Source: Crataegus laevigata
Taxonomy: Eukaryota > Streptophyta > Magnoliopsida > Rosales > Rosaceae
Length of the DNA stretch: 64,000 nucleotides
Direction: 5' to 3'
Assembly (NCBI GenBank): GCA_963580275.1
Contig: OY756940.1
Span: forward strand, 19,429,001 to 19,493,000
A model generated the notes under the pieces. The model ran no database searches. It had not been told where the DNA came from and worked only from the letters and a program-made list of their open reading frames with translations. Made by a program: the position numbers and the translations under genes. Of this stretch, positions 1 to 11,330 are shown one piece after another; within the stretch, counting starts at the first letter, position 1; each line of letters begins with the position of its first letter.

Positions 1-2115
1 TGAAGGAAGGTTACGAACAGTTTTTTATGTTGGATATGGAGTTACAAGTTTTGGAGCATATTTACTTTCATCTGATATTATAGCACTTTCATTAGCACCT
101 AATGATGGGCATCAAAAGCAAATCCAATTTGCTTTAGAAAGAGGAATTCTAGCCTATCTTGTGTTCTGGGAACCAAAAGGCTTCCTTACCCTAGCAAATC
201 CTTTGAACTTGCTAATTGTTCTCACTATAGAATTGATTGGCTTCAACAAGATGGAATCTTCCTTCTTGAGCTGGATAGGTTACTCATACCAGAAGGCTAC
301 TTTGCGTACTCATCTCCTGAGGTATATGCATAGGATGATGAGGATCTTAACATATGGAGAGAGATGGGTGCCCTTGTGGAACTCATGTGTTGGAAAAACC
401 ACTAACAATTTATTGTCATGAGGAAAGAGAGAGATGAGTGCCCTTGCTCAGAACCAAACTGTCGTTTGGCAAAAACCACTAACAAATTATTGTCATGTGG
501 AAAGAGAACATGGTACTCAACCTCCTCTTTGCCAATCTGATGATGACCAAATGTAGTATGGGGCTGCCAATGGAAGCTTGCATTTCAAGATACTCTGATC
601 GTGAGTGTTTCTTTCTTCTACGTTTTTTTTATCAGCAGTGCTAGTGGGACTTTGTTGAAATAAACTAATGTCAATCTCTTAGCAATATCATTGTGCATTT
701 AAGGTGATACTTTGCCAATTAGTTGGTAGTTCAAGAACTATTTTGCTAAACAGTGTTTTTTCTCGGTATAATTAGATGATCATAGAGAAAATGGCAGTGG
801 ATTGGCTCAATGGCTAGCTAGATTAACAGCTCCTCCTCCACATCTTGCTGATTTTGGCCATATAAATTGCAATTTTTAACTGATTGCACTACTCAGAAAC
901 ATTTTAAATGAATGTATTGCCTCGACATTTCTCTTGCTATGCAGGAAGTTTGGCTACACAGAGTTGAGAGTTATTGGAATCTCATGAGTAAAAAGATCGA
1001 GCCAAACACTCTGAGGAATGCAAACATGAGATCATTTGCAGCTGCTCTAAAGGACAAGGATGTTTGGGTAATGAATGTTTTCTCTAAAGATGGACCAAAT
1101 ACACTTAAGCTGATATATGTTGGTATGCAAATCAAGTTACTGAAATATGCTGAGCATGTCACTTTGATAAAGCAATTCACTTAATATTTTGTCAGTTTGT
1201 GGTCTATTTTCCCATCATGCTCCTCACACATCAAGTATTAGAACTTGTAGAAATCAAAATCATGACCGTATAGATTATTAGGATAAAAAAGATCCATACT
1301 GAAGTTTTGATGCATTTGATATTGTGTTAGTGAGTAACTTGATTCTCTACTTTGACGGGTGTGAAGCCTATTCAACTTTGTTAGAGTTTGATAATCTTTC
1401 TATGGTGTTTCTACGCTGAGAAGAAGAAAGGAAGAAAGGAAGAAAACAGAGAGTGATTCGAAAACGGTTTTCCTTCTTCTCTGTGCACTAACCTCACAGA
1501 GGAATATTCATTTGTATTAAAGGCTCCACTAACTTGCACACAGAACGTGCAAGAGGGAATATATTCTTTACAAGAAAACTGAGCTGTACCAAATCATTAG
1601 GACACATCTCAACCATTCATCTAACTAATAGCTAGGATTATCACACATGGCACTCATGGCCTTACAACCTTTGATTTCTTACTTGGCAAAATATGCTCAA
1701 GTGAATACACAAATAAAGTCAACTTATTCCACTAATATTAATCAGCTAGAGACTTATAGTTCAACAAACTTACCCTCGAACTTATGATTTACTCCATGAT
1801 TGGATTGTATTCTCAAACATAGAAAAGAAAGAATGCAATGTTGAGGATCTGCTGCTTAGGATGGATCGCATACTTAGGCCTACTGGCTTTGTAATCATCT
1901 ACGACAAATAATCAGTAGTAAATTTTGTAAAAAAAGTATCTAACGGCATTGCATTGGGAAGTAATGGCAATATCCGACGCCAGTTCAGATTCAAACCAAG
2001 ATGGAGACGAAGTTATGTTTATTATCCAAAAGAAAATATGGTTGACAAGCAAAAGCCTCAGTGATTCGGAATAGGAAAGTGCCTCTTCAGTCCCCCGTTT
2101 TGATTTCCCCTTAAT
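1..2115 (+). pseudogene. Decayed PMT-type putative methyltransferase (QUA2/PMT8-like), 5' part outside window
   Basis: The family consists of Golgi type II membrane proteins thought to methylate pectin. Readable pieces in order are: positions 1-600, the SAM-binding region and the 'FAYSSPEVYA' segment; about 776-868, reading 'APPPHLADFGHI'-like sequence; about 945-1125, reading 'SFAAALKDKDVWVMNV'; and 1820-2100, reading 'DLLLRMDRILRPTGF'. Splice-like junctions remain (GTGAGT at 601, AG before about 776), so this is a decayed DNA copy and not a retrocopy. Frameshifts occur near 165 and stops near 330 and 419. SAM motif I reads VFYVGYG where the family has an Asp and a Cys. A segment of about 85 bp is locally duplicated at 355-505. 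The family assignment is from memory of PMT proteins and is fairly sure; the exact paralogue is not. Confidence 0.85.
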
Positions 2116-2224
2116 TATATGCTGCCCCAAGGGATTAAAACCATGGTCCCAAGCAGTGATTTAGTAAACACTACATTTTGTGGCATTACAGTGATGTTTA
2201 CATCATTTCTTCTTCTTCTTCTTT

Positions 2225-2336
2225 TTCTTCTTAGGTTCGATTCTCACCAAAGGCGAAGTTGAACCATATTATTATGGCAAGCCCATTGTAAGACTTAGAT
2301 CAATAGTGTAAATACTATTGTTTGTTCTAAAAAAAC
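2225..2336 (+). mobile_element. SINE-like 3' portion with B-box-like motif
   Basis: The motif GGTTCGATTCTCACC (about 2234) resembles a pol III B box. It is followed by 'TGAACCATATTATTATGGCAA' type sequence and a tail of TGTAAATACTATTGTTTGTTC plus A-run. The same tail pattern recurs at 17,755-17,880, which supports a dispersed SINE family. The 5' end and target-site duplication are not clear. Confidence 0.5.
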
Positions 2337-2339
2337 ATA

Positions 2340-2779
2340 TGCCTTATGTTCTACTTTGGCTTCCAAATTATGGGGAATTTTTTTTTTTCATGTTCTTTTT
2401 TGTTTGTTATTAGTTATTTTATTATATATTTTATTTTTGTTTTTTTGTCAACATTTTCTATTTGTTATTTGTGGGATCACGTAAAGACATGTTATATTAT
2501 AGTTTGGAGTTTTGAAATAATGTTATCAGCAATTGACAATTACACTTGGCTATAAGACATGCACGCTCATCAAGCAATATCGCGACGCAAATATGGGTTT
2601 GCTTCGTTAGAGTGTACTTATAATCAGTCTTGTTCAGTTCTTACGGTTGTGTTCATTTTGATCTTGAACAAATCCCGAATTCATGGGAGCTTTAGAGAAA
2701 TTAAGCCATTTCATTCTCATAAATGCGACCCCACATTTACTTCCATATAAGTAATACTAATTAAGAGTAGTTTGCCTAT
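2340..2779. other. Intergenic, no gene seen
   Basis: T-rich sequence with only short chance ORFs. I see no recognisable repeat or coding signal. Confidence 0.6.
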
Positions 2780-3014
2780 ACTCCTCTTGTAAATAAGATA
2801 TTAGTATTATTAAATATGAATATCCTAATACTCCAGCAAACAATACACAAAATCACCTTAGGAATGAAGTATGGTGTATTCATCAGTTTTGAATTATATC
2901 TAAGAGGGTCAATTATTTGCCCAAGGTAAATTTCAGAATCACGTTTCCTTTTCTTGCGATCACAGAAGCTGAGGCATTGCCCATGAACAAATTTCCTCCA
3001 TTGTTGAGTTGTTG

Positions 3015-4037
3015 TTATGTGGTGAAAAGATTTATGTCCCCACAAACACGTTTGGTGGCTCCAGTATCAATCCACCACTCTTCTACATCAGCTACCAAGT
3101 TAATCTCAGACACAATAGCAGCAAGATTTTCCTCTGCTATGTTTGCTTGATTGTTGTTGACATTTAAGTTTGCAGCAACATGTTGATCCTTCTTATGGCG
3201 GCACACTTCTGCTTTATGACTAGGTTTACCACTGACCCAACAAAATCCTTTGATATGTTGATTCTTGAAGCTTTTGCCTTTTGGTCTAGGAAAGATGCCA
3301 TTTTTTGAGATTCCTCCCGTGTTCTTTTTCTTAGGATGAGAGAACTTTTTGTTTGAAGTTTGTGTTTCAATAACATAAGCCTTGATATCCACAGATGAAG
3401 CCCCACTAATCTTCTCACTTTTTCTATTATCTTCTTCAATACGAAGCCTCACAACCAATTCCTCCATGATCATCTCTTTACGCTTGTGTTTCAGATAGCT
3501 TTTGAAGTCCTTCCATCCATGTGACAATTTTTCTATAACAACAGCCACTTGGAAATTATCACTTATATCCATGCCTTCAGAGTGATCGTCATGAATTATG
3601 ATTTGAAGGTCTTCAACTAGTTTGACCACTAGTTTGGAATCAGTCATTTTGAAATCCAGAAATTTACCAACAACAAACTTCTTGGATCTTGCATCCTCCG
3701 TTTTGTATTTCTTTTCCAATGACAACCATAAGTCTTTGGTTGTCTTGCAGGATACATACACATCATAAAGTGTGTCGTCCAGTCCATTCAGAATGTAATT
3801 TTTGCAGAGAAATTCACTATAATTCCAAGCATCAATGGCATTCATAGTGTCTTTGTCAACTTGGAATTCTTTTAGCCGAGGAGCCTTTTCTTCACAACGT
3901 GTGCAAGATTCAATGTGGTTAAATAAAACAAACATCTTTTGTTGCCAACGTTTGAAGTCTCCTCCCTTAAATTTTTCTGGTTTCTCAGTGTGATGGTTCT
4001 TGGTGCCACTCATATTGACTGATTGCTCCATAAACAA
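3015..4037 (-). pseudogene. Copia gag with protease start, frame broken after 'DTGATKRVCGD'
   Basis: This 340-codon open frame encodes a retrotransposon capsid polyprotein. The N-terminal 'EKFKGGDFKRWQQKM' block and central 'LDDTLYDVYVSCKTTKDLW' segment are typical Copia gag (UBN2 type). The nucleocapsid knuckle reads C-W-V-S-G-K-P-S-H-K-A-E-V-C, so the second zinc-binding Cys is Ser and the knuckle is probably dead. The frame ends just after the protease active-site motif 'WWIDTGATKRVCGD', and the protease continues only with frameshifts. The start at 4037 precedes the conserved gag N-terminus. Capsid part intact, pol lost. Confidence 0.85.
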
Positions 4038-4057
4038 AACTTTCTATCTATAAGATT

Positions 4058-4162
4058 GTTGGAAACAAAACAGAAAATATGATTTATAATTATTTTTAGC
4101 AGTTTGTAATTTTCTAAATACTGTTATCAATAAATCATATTTTCTGTTTTGTTTCCAACATA
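4058..4162. repeat. 104-bp hairpin with near-perfect 29-bp inverted repeats
   Basis: The left arm begins GTTGGAAACAAAACAGAAAA and the right arm is its complement ending TTTTGTTTCCAAC; they are separated by about 45 bp. It lies between the Copia PBS-like site and the gag start. It may be a small MITE inserted in the leader or part of the element's own leader. Confidence 0.8.
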
Positions 4163-4310
4163 TATAACATAAAGCAAAAACGGATATGTTACATTCATCT
4201 TTCACATTTGTTTTGACATTCAACAAAGAAAGTTCTACAAGATCAACCACAATCGCACAACGAACAACAATTGGTTCTATTCGTAACCCAACTTTGATAC
4301 CAACTTCGTT

Positions 4311-6142
4311 CGTGTGTTGATCTCATCCTTCATGTCCAGAGTTTAAGGAATTTTGTGGTATAGGGAAATAAGTAATTTTGTGGCAGATGCTTTGGTTGTT
4401 ATTGATCATCTTATTCTCATATAATCGTGTTTGGATGCAGAATCTTCCTTTTGAGGCTCATTGGCTTGGTTGCCCTAAGCATTTGTAATTTATTGTTTAT
4501 TATTACAAGGAAAAAAGAAACAAATCAAACGAAATAAATAAATAAATAAAAAGAGTGAAAATCGCTATCCATGTGTGAAAAGATGTTGAATAATCATTTA
4601 TATCCTCCACTGCCCAAAGGCCCCAGAACACAAGCTCTGGCTGTTGCATGTGGTAATGTTTAATCTTCTCAAAGATGGATCACAATCACTCCATTTATGT
4701 GAACATATATCATGCTTTTGACTTGAATTTCTGCCATTCTGTAGGACACAGAGGACCCCTTACATGGGTTCATGGCCCTTTCTATTTAGGGCTACACTAG
4801 TTCTAACTTCTTTCTCCTTCCTTTTTGTTCTGTTATGTCATTGGAATTCAATTTTTCCGAAAGTCAGCATGTGAATTGAGAGTTGTTGTCAGCTGCCATA
4901 TAACAAATGTGGCAAGGAAACTACAGCCTTTTGGATTTGTCTTGCCAAGCCGGGCGCAAAATATGAATATGATTTGAGTTGGGCCGGTTCGGGTCTAAAA
5001 TACTTTAGAAACATTTTATTTGGTTAATTTCTCATATATATATATATATATAATGTATATGCATATGCCAAGTAAATTTCAAATTTTGTGCTTAATAATC
5101 CACCTTCAAATCTACTCTTTTTAGAAGGAAGTTGGTTCATAGAGGAAAACATAATAAAACACTGATTGTAATGGGTAATTTTTTTTGGCTTAAATGTTTG
5201 TGTGTAATGAACTATGTTAGTAAGTTGAGTCTTAAATGTTAAAATTGGTTGTGCTAAATAAATTATCATGTTGGAGATGACAATCAAAGCGCAAGTCCAA
5301 GCAATGTTCGTTGTTCTAACATAACTAAGTTATAATATTTAAAGCTTACGATGGTAACTTTGACTTGGAAAGTATAGATGCATTAGTAGGAGAAATGTAT
5401 TATTTACGCACTTACTTACTGTGTTGCGTATAGTGCCTTAATGTGCTTAGAATTACATGAAATTTTAAGAGCACGTTTTTATGGTTGTTGGATACTTTGT
5501 AGCAAAGTTTCAGCTCCATTGGCGCTCGAGAGGACGAGAATGCTCAAGTTTAAATCTTCTTACCAACTAGCTCTTAGTCTAGTGATATTTCTCTTCTCAA
5601 TATTTAAAAAGATTCTAAATTTTAGGCTTCCAGCTCCCACCTCAATTAATCAAAAATTTAAGATCTCCCTCCCTCCCTCTAAATCACAAACAAATTAATG
5701 ATAACATAAAAAATATGGCTTCACCCTTCAGGTACGATGCTCATAGTTGAAATGCTAAGAAAAGTTTTGAAATGGGTACCAATCTTATTCATAACTTGAG
5801 TAATTTGTCAGGATAATGTGACAAATTTAATTGTCCAAGACCTTTGGCCCGATGCTTCTTCCCTAAAAAAATGCTACATATGTGATATGCCTAACATAAT
5901 ATACAAATTATTGTTCTACGTTCTGTTATTTGTAAAAACAAAACGTGATAAACTAATTTACATAGCATTCACGATGTATTTCTTTCTATTCCGTTCCTCT
6001 GGATTTAAACAATATTTTGCTTGTAATACAATGGTATATTTACATTAAGGAGTGAAGGATTTGTGTTAAGCTTACACAATGAGTTTTCTTTGGTATCAAA
6101 TTCGATCTGCACTGAAGTCGAACCTAAGAATTTTCAGTTATA
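4311..6142. other. Intergenic, no gene recognised
   Basis: AT-rich sequence with a short (TA)n run at about 5034-5052. The ORFs here look like chance frames. I see no domain motif and no well bounded repeat. Confidence 0.55.
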
Positions 6143-6151
6143 ATAAAAAAA

Positions 6152-6600
6152 TGGTAAATTACACCATACTCCTTTAGGTTTGAAGTCTATTACAACCCCA
6201 TACAACAGCTTTAAAACATTTCACTTTCATACCTCAAGTACTATTTTATTTCAATTTCATACCTCCGTTATATTTTCCATCCATTGAACCGTTAAGTGCT
6301 GACGTGGCTACCAAATGTGTGCCACGTGGCAACAAAAAATTTAATTTTTTTTTTAAAAAAAAACCTGAATTTTTACACAAAAAAAGGTAAATTACACCAG
6401 GTCTATTACAATTTCATACAACATCTTTAAAACATTTCACTTTCATACATCCAATACCATTTTATTCCAAAATAACACCTCTGTTAGATTTTCCATCCAT
6501 TAGTCTGTTAAATGCTGACGTGGCTGCCACATTTGTGCTAACGTGACTGTCACATTTGTGCTAATGTGGCTGCCACGTGGCAATTTTTAATTTTTTTTTT
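6152..6600. repeat. Left inverted-repeat arm, two related sub-units
   Basis: The arm holds two related units, 6152-6386 and 6387-6600. Each begins GGTAAATTACACC, passes 'TTTAAAACATTTCACTTTCATAC' type sequence and ends in a TGACGTGGC...GCCACGTGGCAA block. The right arm carries the same pair inverted, so the doubling predates or was copied along with arm formation. Confidence 0.75.
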
Positions 6601-6665
6601 TAAACATGAATCTTCTAATTATTAAAAAAAAAATCTTCATCTTCTTCCCCCTACTTGTAATCCCG

Positions 6666-6703
<38 letters not shown>
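6666..6703. repeat. A38 homopolymer
   Basis: An uninterrupted run of 38 A in the core of the MULE-like element. Its length in the assembly may be unreliable. Confidence 0.9.
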
Positions 6704-6705
<2 letters not shown>

Positions 6706-6930
6706 CCTTCATTTCATCTTCCCCTCCTCCTCCATCTTCATTTCTTCCCCCGACCCCCTACCTGCAACCAAGAAAAAAAAAATCGAGATCCCGTCTGGTG
6801 TGTATTGTGGGTAGGCCTGACAATTCTTGATACGACCCGATAACACGACACGACATGACACAAAATTAACAGGTGTTCGGGTCGACACGATAACGAATCG
6901 GGTCGTTATAGGGTAACTATAATAATTATA

Positions 6931-6964
<34 letters not shown>

Positions 6965-7036
6965 TTTTGAATTAAATTTTATAAAACTATAATAATTATT
7001 AATTAATAATATGCATGAATCCATGAGCATGATGCA

Positions 7037-7677
7037 TTTCACATCCCGGCCCAGGCGGAACCACTTCCTGGGCCCGCTCACTACCGTAGCACGATATTGT
7101 CCGCTTTGGGCCCCGACCACGCCCTCACGGTTTTGTTTCTGGGAACTCACAAGCAACTTCCCAGTGGGTCACCCATCATGGGAGTGCTCGAGCCCCATTC
7201 TCGCTTAACTTCGGAGTTCCAACGGAACCCGAAGCCAGTGAGCTCCCAAAAGGCCTTGTGCTAGGTAGGGATGGGAATATACATTTAAGGATCACTCCCC
7301 TGGGCGATGTGGGATGTCACAATCCACCCCCCCTTAGGGGCCCGACGTCCTCGTCGACACACCAAGGCCAGGGTTAGGCTCTGATACCAATTGTCACATC
7401 CCGGCCCGAGCGCAACCACCTCCCGGGCCCGCTCCACCATCGTAGCACGATATTGTCCGCTTTGGGCCCCAACCACGCCTTCACGGTTTTGTTTTTGGGA
7501 ACTCACGAGCAACTTCCCAATGGGTCACCCATCATGGGAGTGCTCTAGCCCCCTTCACGCTTAACTTCGGAGTTCCAACCGAACCCGAAGCCAGTGAGCT
7601 CCCAAAAGGCCTTGTGCTAGGTAGGAATGTGAATATACATTTAAGGATCACTCCCCTGGGCAATGTGGGATGTCACA
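7037..7677 (-). mobile_element. Cassandra TRIM retrotransposon, complete, two LTRs
   Basis: LTRs are 7037-7321 and 7392-7677 (285 and 286 bp). Read on the minus strand they run TGTGACATCCCACAT...GGGATGTGACA, and each carries a 5S-rRNA-like domain. The 70-bp interior has a PBS complementary to initiator Met tRNA (TTGGTATCAGAG on the minus strand, at about 7391-7380) and a GGGGGGTGGAT polypurine tract next to the LTR ending at 7321. The target duplication ATGCA is at 7032-7036 and 7678-7682. There is no coding capacity, as in all known Cassandra elements. It inserted into the hAT element. Confidence 0.95.
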
Positions 7678-7994
7678 ATGCATCCAAGTCCAACCATAAT
7701 CGGACAATCCATTATTCATGATTCATTTGATTCCATTTCAACTTTCAAGTGCCGTCCTTTTTGAAGAAAAAGGGAGGGAAAATGAAAATGATAAAACAAG
7801 TTGAAAATGAAACAAAAAAGAGAGGGAATTAGGGAAAGATGGGTAGGCTACCGGAGAGAAAAATGAAAATTATAATAAAAGTTGAAAACAAAACAAAAAA
7901 AAAGAAGGAAAAATGAAAATTAATAAATAAATAGATTTAAATCTACTTAATAAATATATATATACAATACACACCATTGATTCATTGAACTTGA

Positions 7995-8985
7995 TGGGAT
8001 ACGAATTCTCCAAAACTAATTTCAACGATCCCAACCGTCAAACTTGTTTGTATATGCTTCGAGATCACATCAGCAAAAAATACAAAAAACAAACATTCAG
8101 AGATCAAGTAACGGGACAAAGCTTTTCGACTGTTATAAACGAAAAATCACAATTTAACGATTATTTTAACTCTGATTTTGATGATTTTTTACAGATACAC
8201 TCATTGACCCTATATGAGTACAATGAAAGAATTCGATCTTCAATTTAAATATTTATACAAGTGGATACAACAAAATCTTATGTTATACTAAATAAAAGTA
8301 TAAATAAACTCTAAGTGTTAATGAATCTATCGTTTTAATGGGATACGAATTCTCTCAAACTAATTTCAACTATCCCAACCGTCAAACTTGTTTGTATATG
8401 CTTCGAGATCACATCAGCAAAAATCACAAAAAAAAAAAACATTCAGAGATCAAGTAACGAGACAAAGCTTTTCGACGGTTATAAACAAAAAATCACAATT
8501 TAACAGTTATTTTAACTCCGATTTTGATGATTTTTTACAACTACGCTCCTTGACCCTATATGAATACAATGAATGAATTTGATCTTCAATTTAAAATATT
8601 TACACAAGTGGATACCACAAAATCTTATGTTATACTTAATGAAAATATAAATAAACTCTTAGTGAATCTATCGTTTTAATGGGATATGAATTCTCTGAAA
8701 CTAATTTCAACGATTCCAACCGTCAAACTTGTTTGTATATGCTTCGAGATCACATCAGCAAAAAATCACAAAAAATAAACATTCAGATATCAAGTAACGG
8801 GACAAAGTTTTTCGACGGTTATAAACAAAAAATCACGATTTAACGGTTATTTTAACTCCGATTTTGATGATTTTTTACAGCTATACTCCTTGACCCTATA
8901 TGAATACAATGACTAAATTCGATCTTCAATTTAAAATATTTACACTACTTATGTTATATACTTAATAAAAGTATGAATCAACTAT
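7995..8985. repeat. Three tandem copies of a 341-345-bp unit
   Basis: Units begin GGGATACGAATTCTC at 7995 and 8340, and GGGATATGAATTCTC at 8681. They share 'TTCGAGATCACATCAGCAAAAA' type sequence and end near 'AAATAAACTC'. The third copy is truncated. They lie within the hAT interior, and the ORFs in them have no recognisable domain. Confidence 0.85.
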
Positions 8986-9186
8986 GATAATTATATATAT
9001 TAATTTAACAATTTTATACCCCTAAAAAAACTATAATAATTATATATATTAAATTAAATTTTAAAGATTGAGGTAACCTAAGTTTGTTTTTATTTACTTT
9101 ATATATTTGTAGATTGTAGTATTAGTACTATAAAAAGTGTTGATATTATATTTGAAATTGATATGATGCATGATTTTTTATGATGT

Positions 9187-9687
9187 AGGATTTTGATAAT
9201 AATTATGATGGTTCAAGTTCGATTGAAAAAAATGAATAGCAAAAGTATTTGGAGGATAAAAGAATAGATAGAAAAGTAGACATAGATGTTCTTTCTTGGT
9301 GGCAAATGGAGCGTTTTCATTATCTGGTACTTTCTTAGTTAGCACGATGTGTTAACAATTCCCATTTCAAATGTTGCATCAGAATCTACATTTAGGATTG
9401 GGGGTAGAGTACTAGATCAGTATCGAAGTTTATTGTTAACAGAAACAATTCAAGCTTTGTTGTGCACACGAGCTTGGTTATTTAGAAAAGGAGGTAATAT
9501 ATTTTTATATGGTATAATATTATTATTTTATTTCTTTTCATAATTATTTTGTTAAACTTCTCATAATTTGAATGATTTTTAATGTTTGATTTTTCTATAC
9601 TTAGTTTATGCAGAAGAGAGTTCTGACGTGGAAAACCTTACTGAAAACATCATCAACATAACTCTTGAAGATAATAGATCAAGCTAA
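9187..9687 (+). pseudogene. hAT transposase C-terminal dimerisation region, broken
   Basis: The translation reads 'YLEDKRIDRKVDIDVLSWW' then 'VLTIPISNVASESTFRIGG' and 'RVLDQYRSLLLTETIQALLC', the hallmark hAT C-terminal dimerisation motif. Stops interrupt it at about 9236 and 9338. An apparent last exon (about 9604-9687) follows an intron. The BED finger and catalytic core are missing, so the protein cannot be active. Confidence 0.85.
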
Positions 9688-10344
9688 AGTTCCAATACAA
9701 GTTCATGATGATCGATGTAATTTGAAGATTTTGTAAATTGAGGTTTAAACTTTTGAAAAAGACTGACAGCCTTGAAAACAAAAACTCCTTATTTTGCATA
9801 TCCTTACACATTTAATATTTGTAATAAATTAGTAGTGTATGTACTATTTTTTTATTAGGAGCTTATTTTCGAGTGTAGATATAGTACTCAAACGACAAAT
9901 GTTTTAATGTTTTGAAGTAATATTTATGTGGCAATGTGTGGTATGTGCAAATTTTTAAAAAAATATATATATTTTTCTTAACGGGCCATAATGGGTCGGG
10001 TCACTTTACCCGTTGGGTAAAGTGACACGACCTGTTAAGGACCTGTTAAGACAACGGGTGTGACACGACACGACCCGTTAAGATAACAGGTGTTACATGA
10101 AAACGACACGAACACGACAGACACGACCCGTTTGCCAGGCCTAATTGTGGGTCACCTGGGGAGTGGGTCTGATGCAGGGGATGGAGAAATAAGGTTGCTA
10201 GGTTTGGGCGCGGGGAGGGCAGAGAGAAGGGTGTGCAGGCGCGGGGAGGCAGCGCGGGGGAGGGGGGTGGGAACCAAAACCCCAAACAATAACAATAACC
10301 TTTTTTTTAATAATTAAAAGATTCAAGTTTTTAAAAAATAATAA

Positions 10345-10748
10345 TAATAAATTTTTTTTGCCACGTGGCAACCACATTAGCACAAATGTGGTAGTCACGT
10401 TAGCACAAATGTGGCAACCACATTAGCACAAATTATATTGGATATATGAAAGTGAAATGTTTTAAAGATATTGTATGGAATTGTAATAGACCTCAAACCT
10501 GAGGGAGTAATGTGTAATTTACCCCTTTTTGTGTAAAAATTCAGGTTTTTAAAAAAAAAAACGTGGCACACATTTGGCAGTCACATTGGCAGCCACGTAA
10601 GCACTTAACGGTTCAATGAATGGAAAATGTAACGGAGGTATGAAATTGAAATAAAATAGTACTTGAGGTATGAAAGTAAAATGTTTTAAAGCTGTTGTAT
10701 GGGGTTGTAATAGACCTCAAACCTGAGGGAGTATGATGTAATTTACTC
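10345..10748. repeat. Right inverted-repeat arm
   Basis: Reverse complement of the left arm, with the inner unit ending near 10525 and the outer unit near 10748. The junction text ACCTGAATTTTTACAC is mirrored at about 6363 and 10530. Confidence 0.75.
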
Positions 10749-10757
10749 TTAAAAAAA

Positions 10758-11330
10758 CAATACTATTAGATTGTAGTACTAAGTAACACATTCAATTATT
10801 CTCAATGCACATATATTTATATATAATTACGAATAAGTTACCATTACAGCGACGATCTAAATAAATCTTAACAGACATATAGTCATAGTGTACATATGCA
10901 GTGATTTACTAGTGAAAATAGTGTCCATAGTGATACCCTCGTTCTAAGGAAACCTCCTACTGGACCACTACAAATCAAGTAACCAATGTTTGTGGGACAA
11001 ACCATGTTGTGGGGCAATCTTTGCCTGATTGTATGTCTGTAGAACATGATTGAGGGAGTAGTACATGCTAATTAATGACATTATAACAACAATAATCATA
11101 ATCTCACTCGCAATTTTATAATTTTTATATCTAGTTAGAAAGTCATCCAGAACGTAAAAAGAAAATTTGAAAGGAAAAGAAAATGTCACGTCAATATAAA
11201 GAGAAGGATTGTCCCTAAAGTCAAATGATATTTTCTGCTTACAGCTGTTAGTTTGAATAAAAATCCACTACTTTTTTTATGAGAAAAAAAATCCACTAAT
11301 TATATATGAGCTTTGTTGAATTAATAAAAT
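10758..11330. other. Intergenic, no gene seen
   Basis: AT-rich, without recognisable coding sequence or clear repeat. Confidence 0.55.

Larger units (their letters stand above)
2780..4310 (-). mobile_element. Truncated Copia LTR retrotransposon fragment (leader, gag, start of protease)
   Basis: On the minus strand the order is a PBS-like site (TTGGTATCAAAG at 4303-4292, the initiator-Met primer type), an untranslated leader holding a 104-bp hairpin, gag, and the beginning of the aspartic protease. The protease region runs on in shifted frames to about 2900 ('FMGNAS', 'GNVILKFTLGK'). No integrase, RT or RNase H follows, and I cannot delimit an LTR to the right of the PBS. Confidence 0.8.
6812..10143 (+). 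mobile_element. hAT transposon, 3.3 kb, degenerate
   Basis: The ends are TAGGCCTGACAA on the left and TTTGCCAGGCCTA on the right, with subterminal regions rich in repeated ACACGACCCG-type motifs on both sides. A perfect 8-bp target duplication, ATTGTGGG, flanks it (6804-6811 and 10144-10151), as expected for hAT. Only the C-terminal dimerisation region of the transposase remains. A Cassandra element and a threefold 341-345-bp tandem repeat occupy the middle. Confidence 0.9.
6152..10748. mobile_element. MULE-like long-inverted-repeat element, interrupted by a hAT element
   Basis: Long terminal inverted repeats (6152-6600 and 10345-10748) start GGTAAATTACAC and flank a pyrimidine-rich left and purine-rich right core. 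Flanking 9-mers are ATAAAAAAA (6143-6151) and TTAAAAAAA (10749-10757), 8 of 9 matching, as expected for Mutator-like insertion, though the A-richness weakens this. Without the inserted hAT the element would be about 1.26 kb. Related elements occur at 55800-56625 and 62654. No transposase of its own is present, so it is non-autonomous. Confidence 0.75.

Noticed and set aside
6606..6830. 74-codon frame with Lys and Pro runs
   Set aside because: It runs through the A38 homopolymer and the pyrimidine-rich core of a MULE-like element.
10046..10398. Overlapping frames on both strands
   Set aside because: They cover the hAT right end and the purine-rich core of the MULE-like element; composition-driven.
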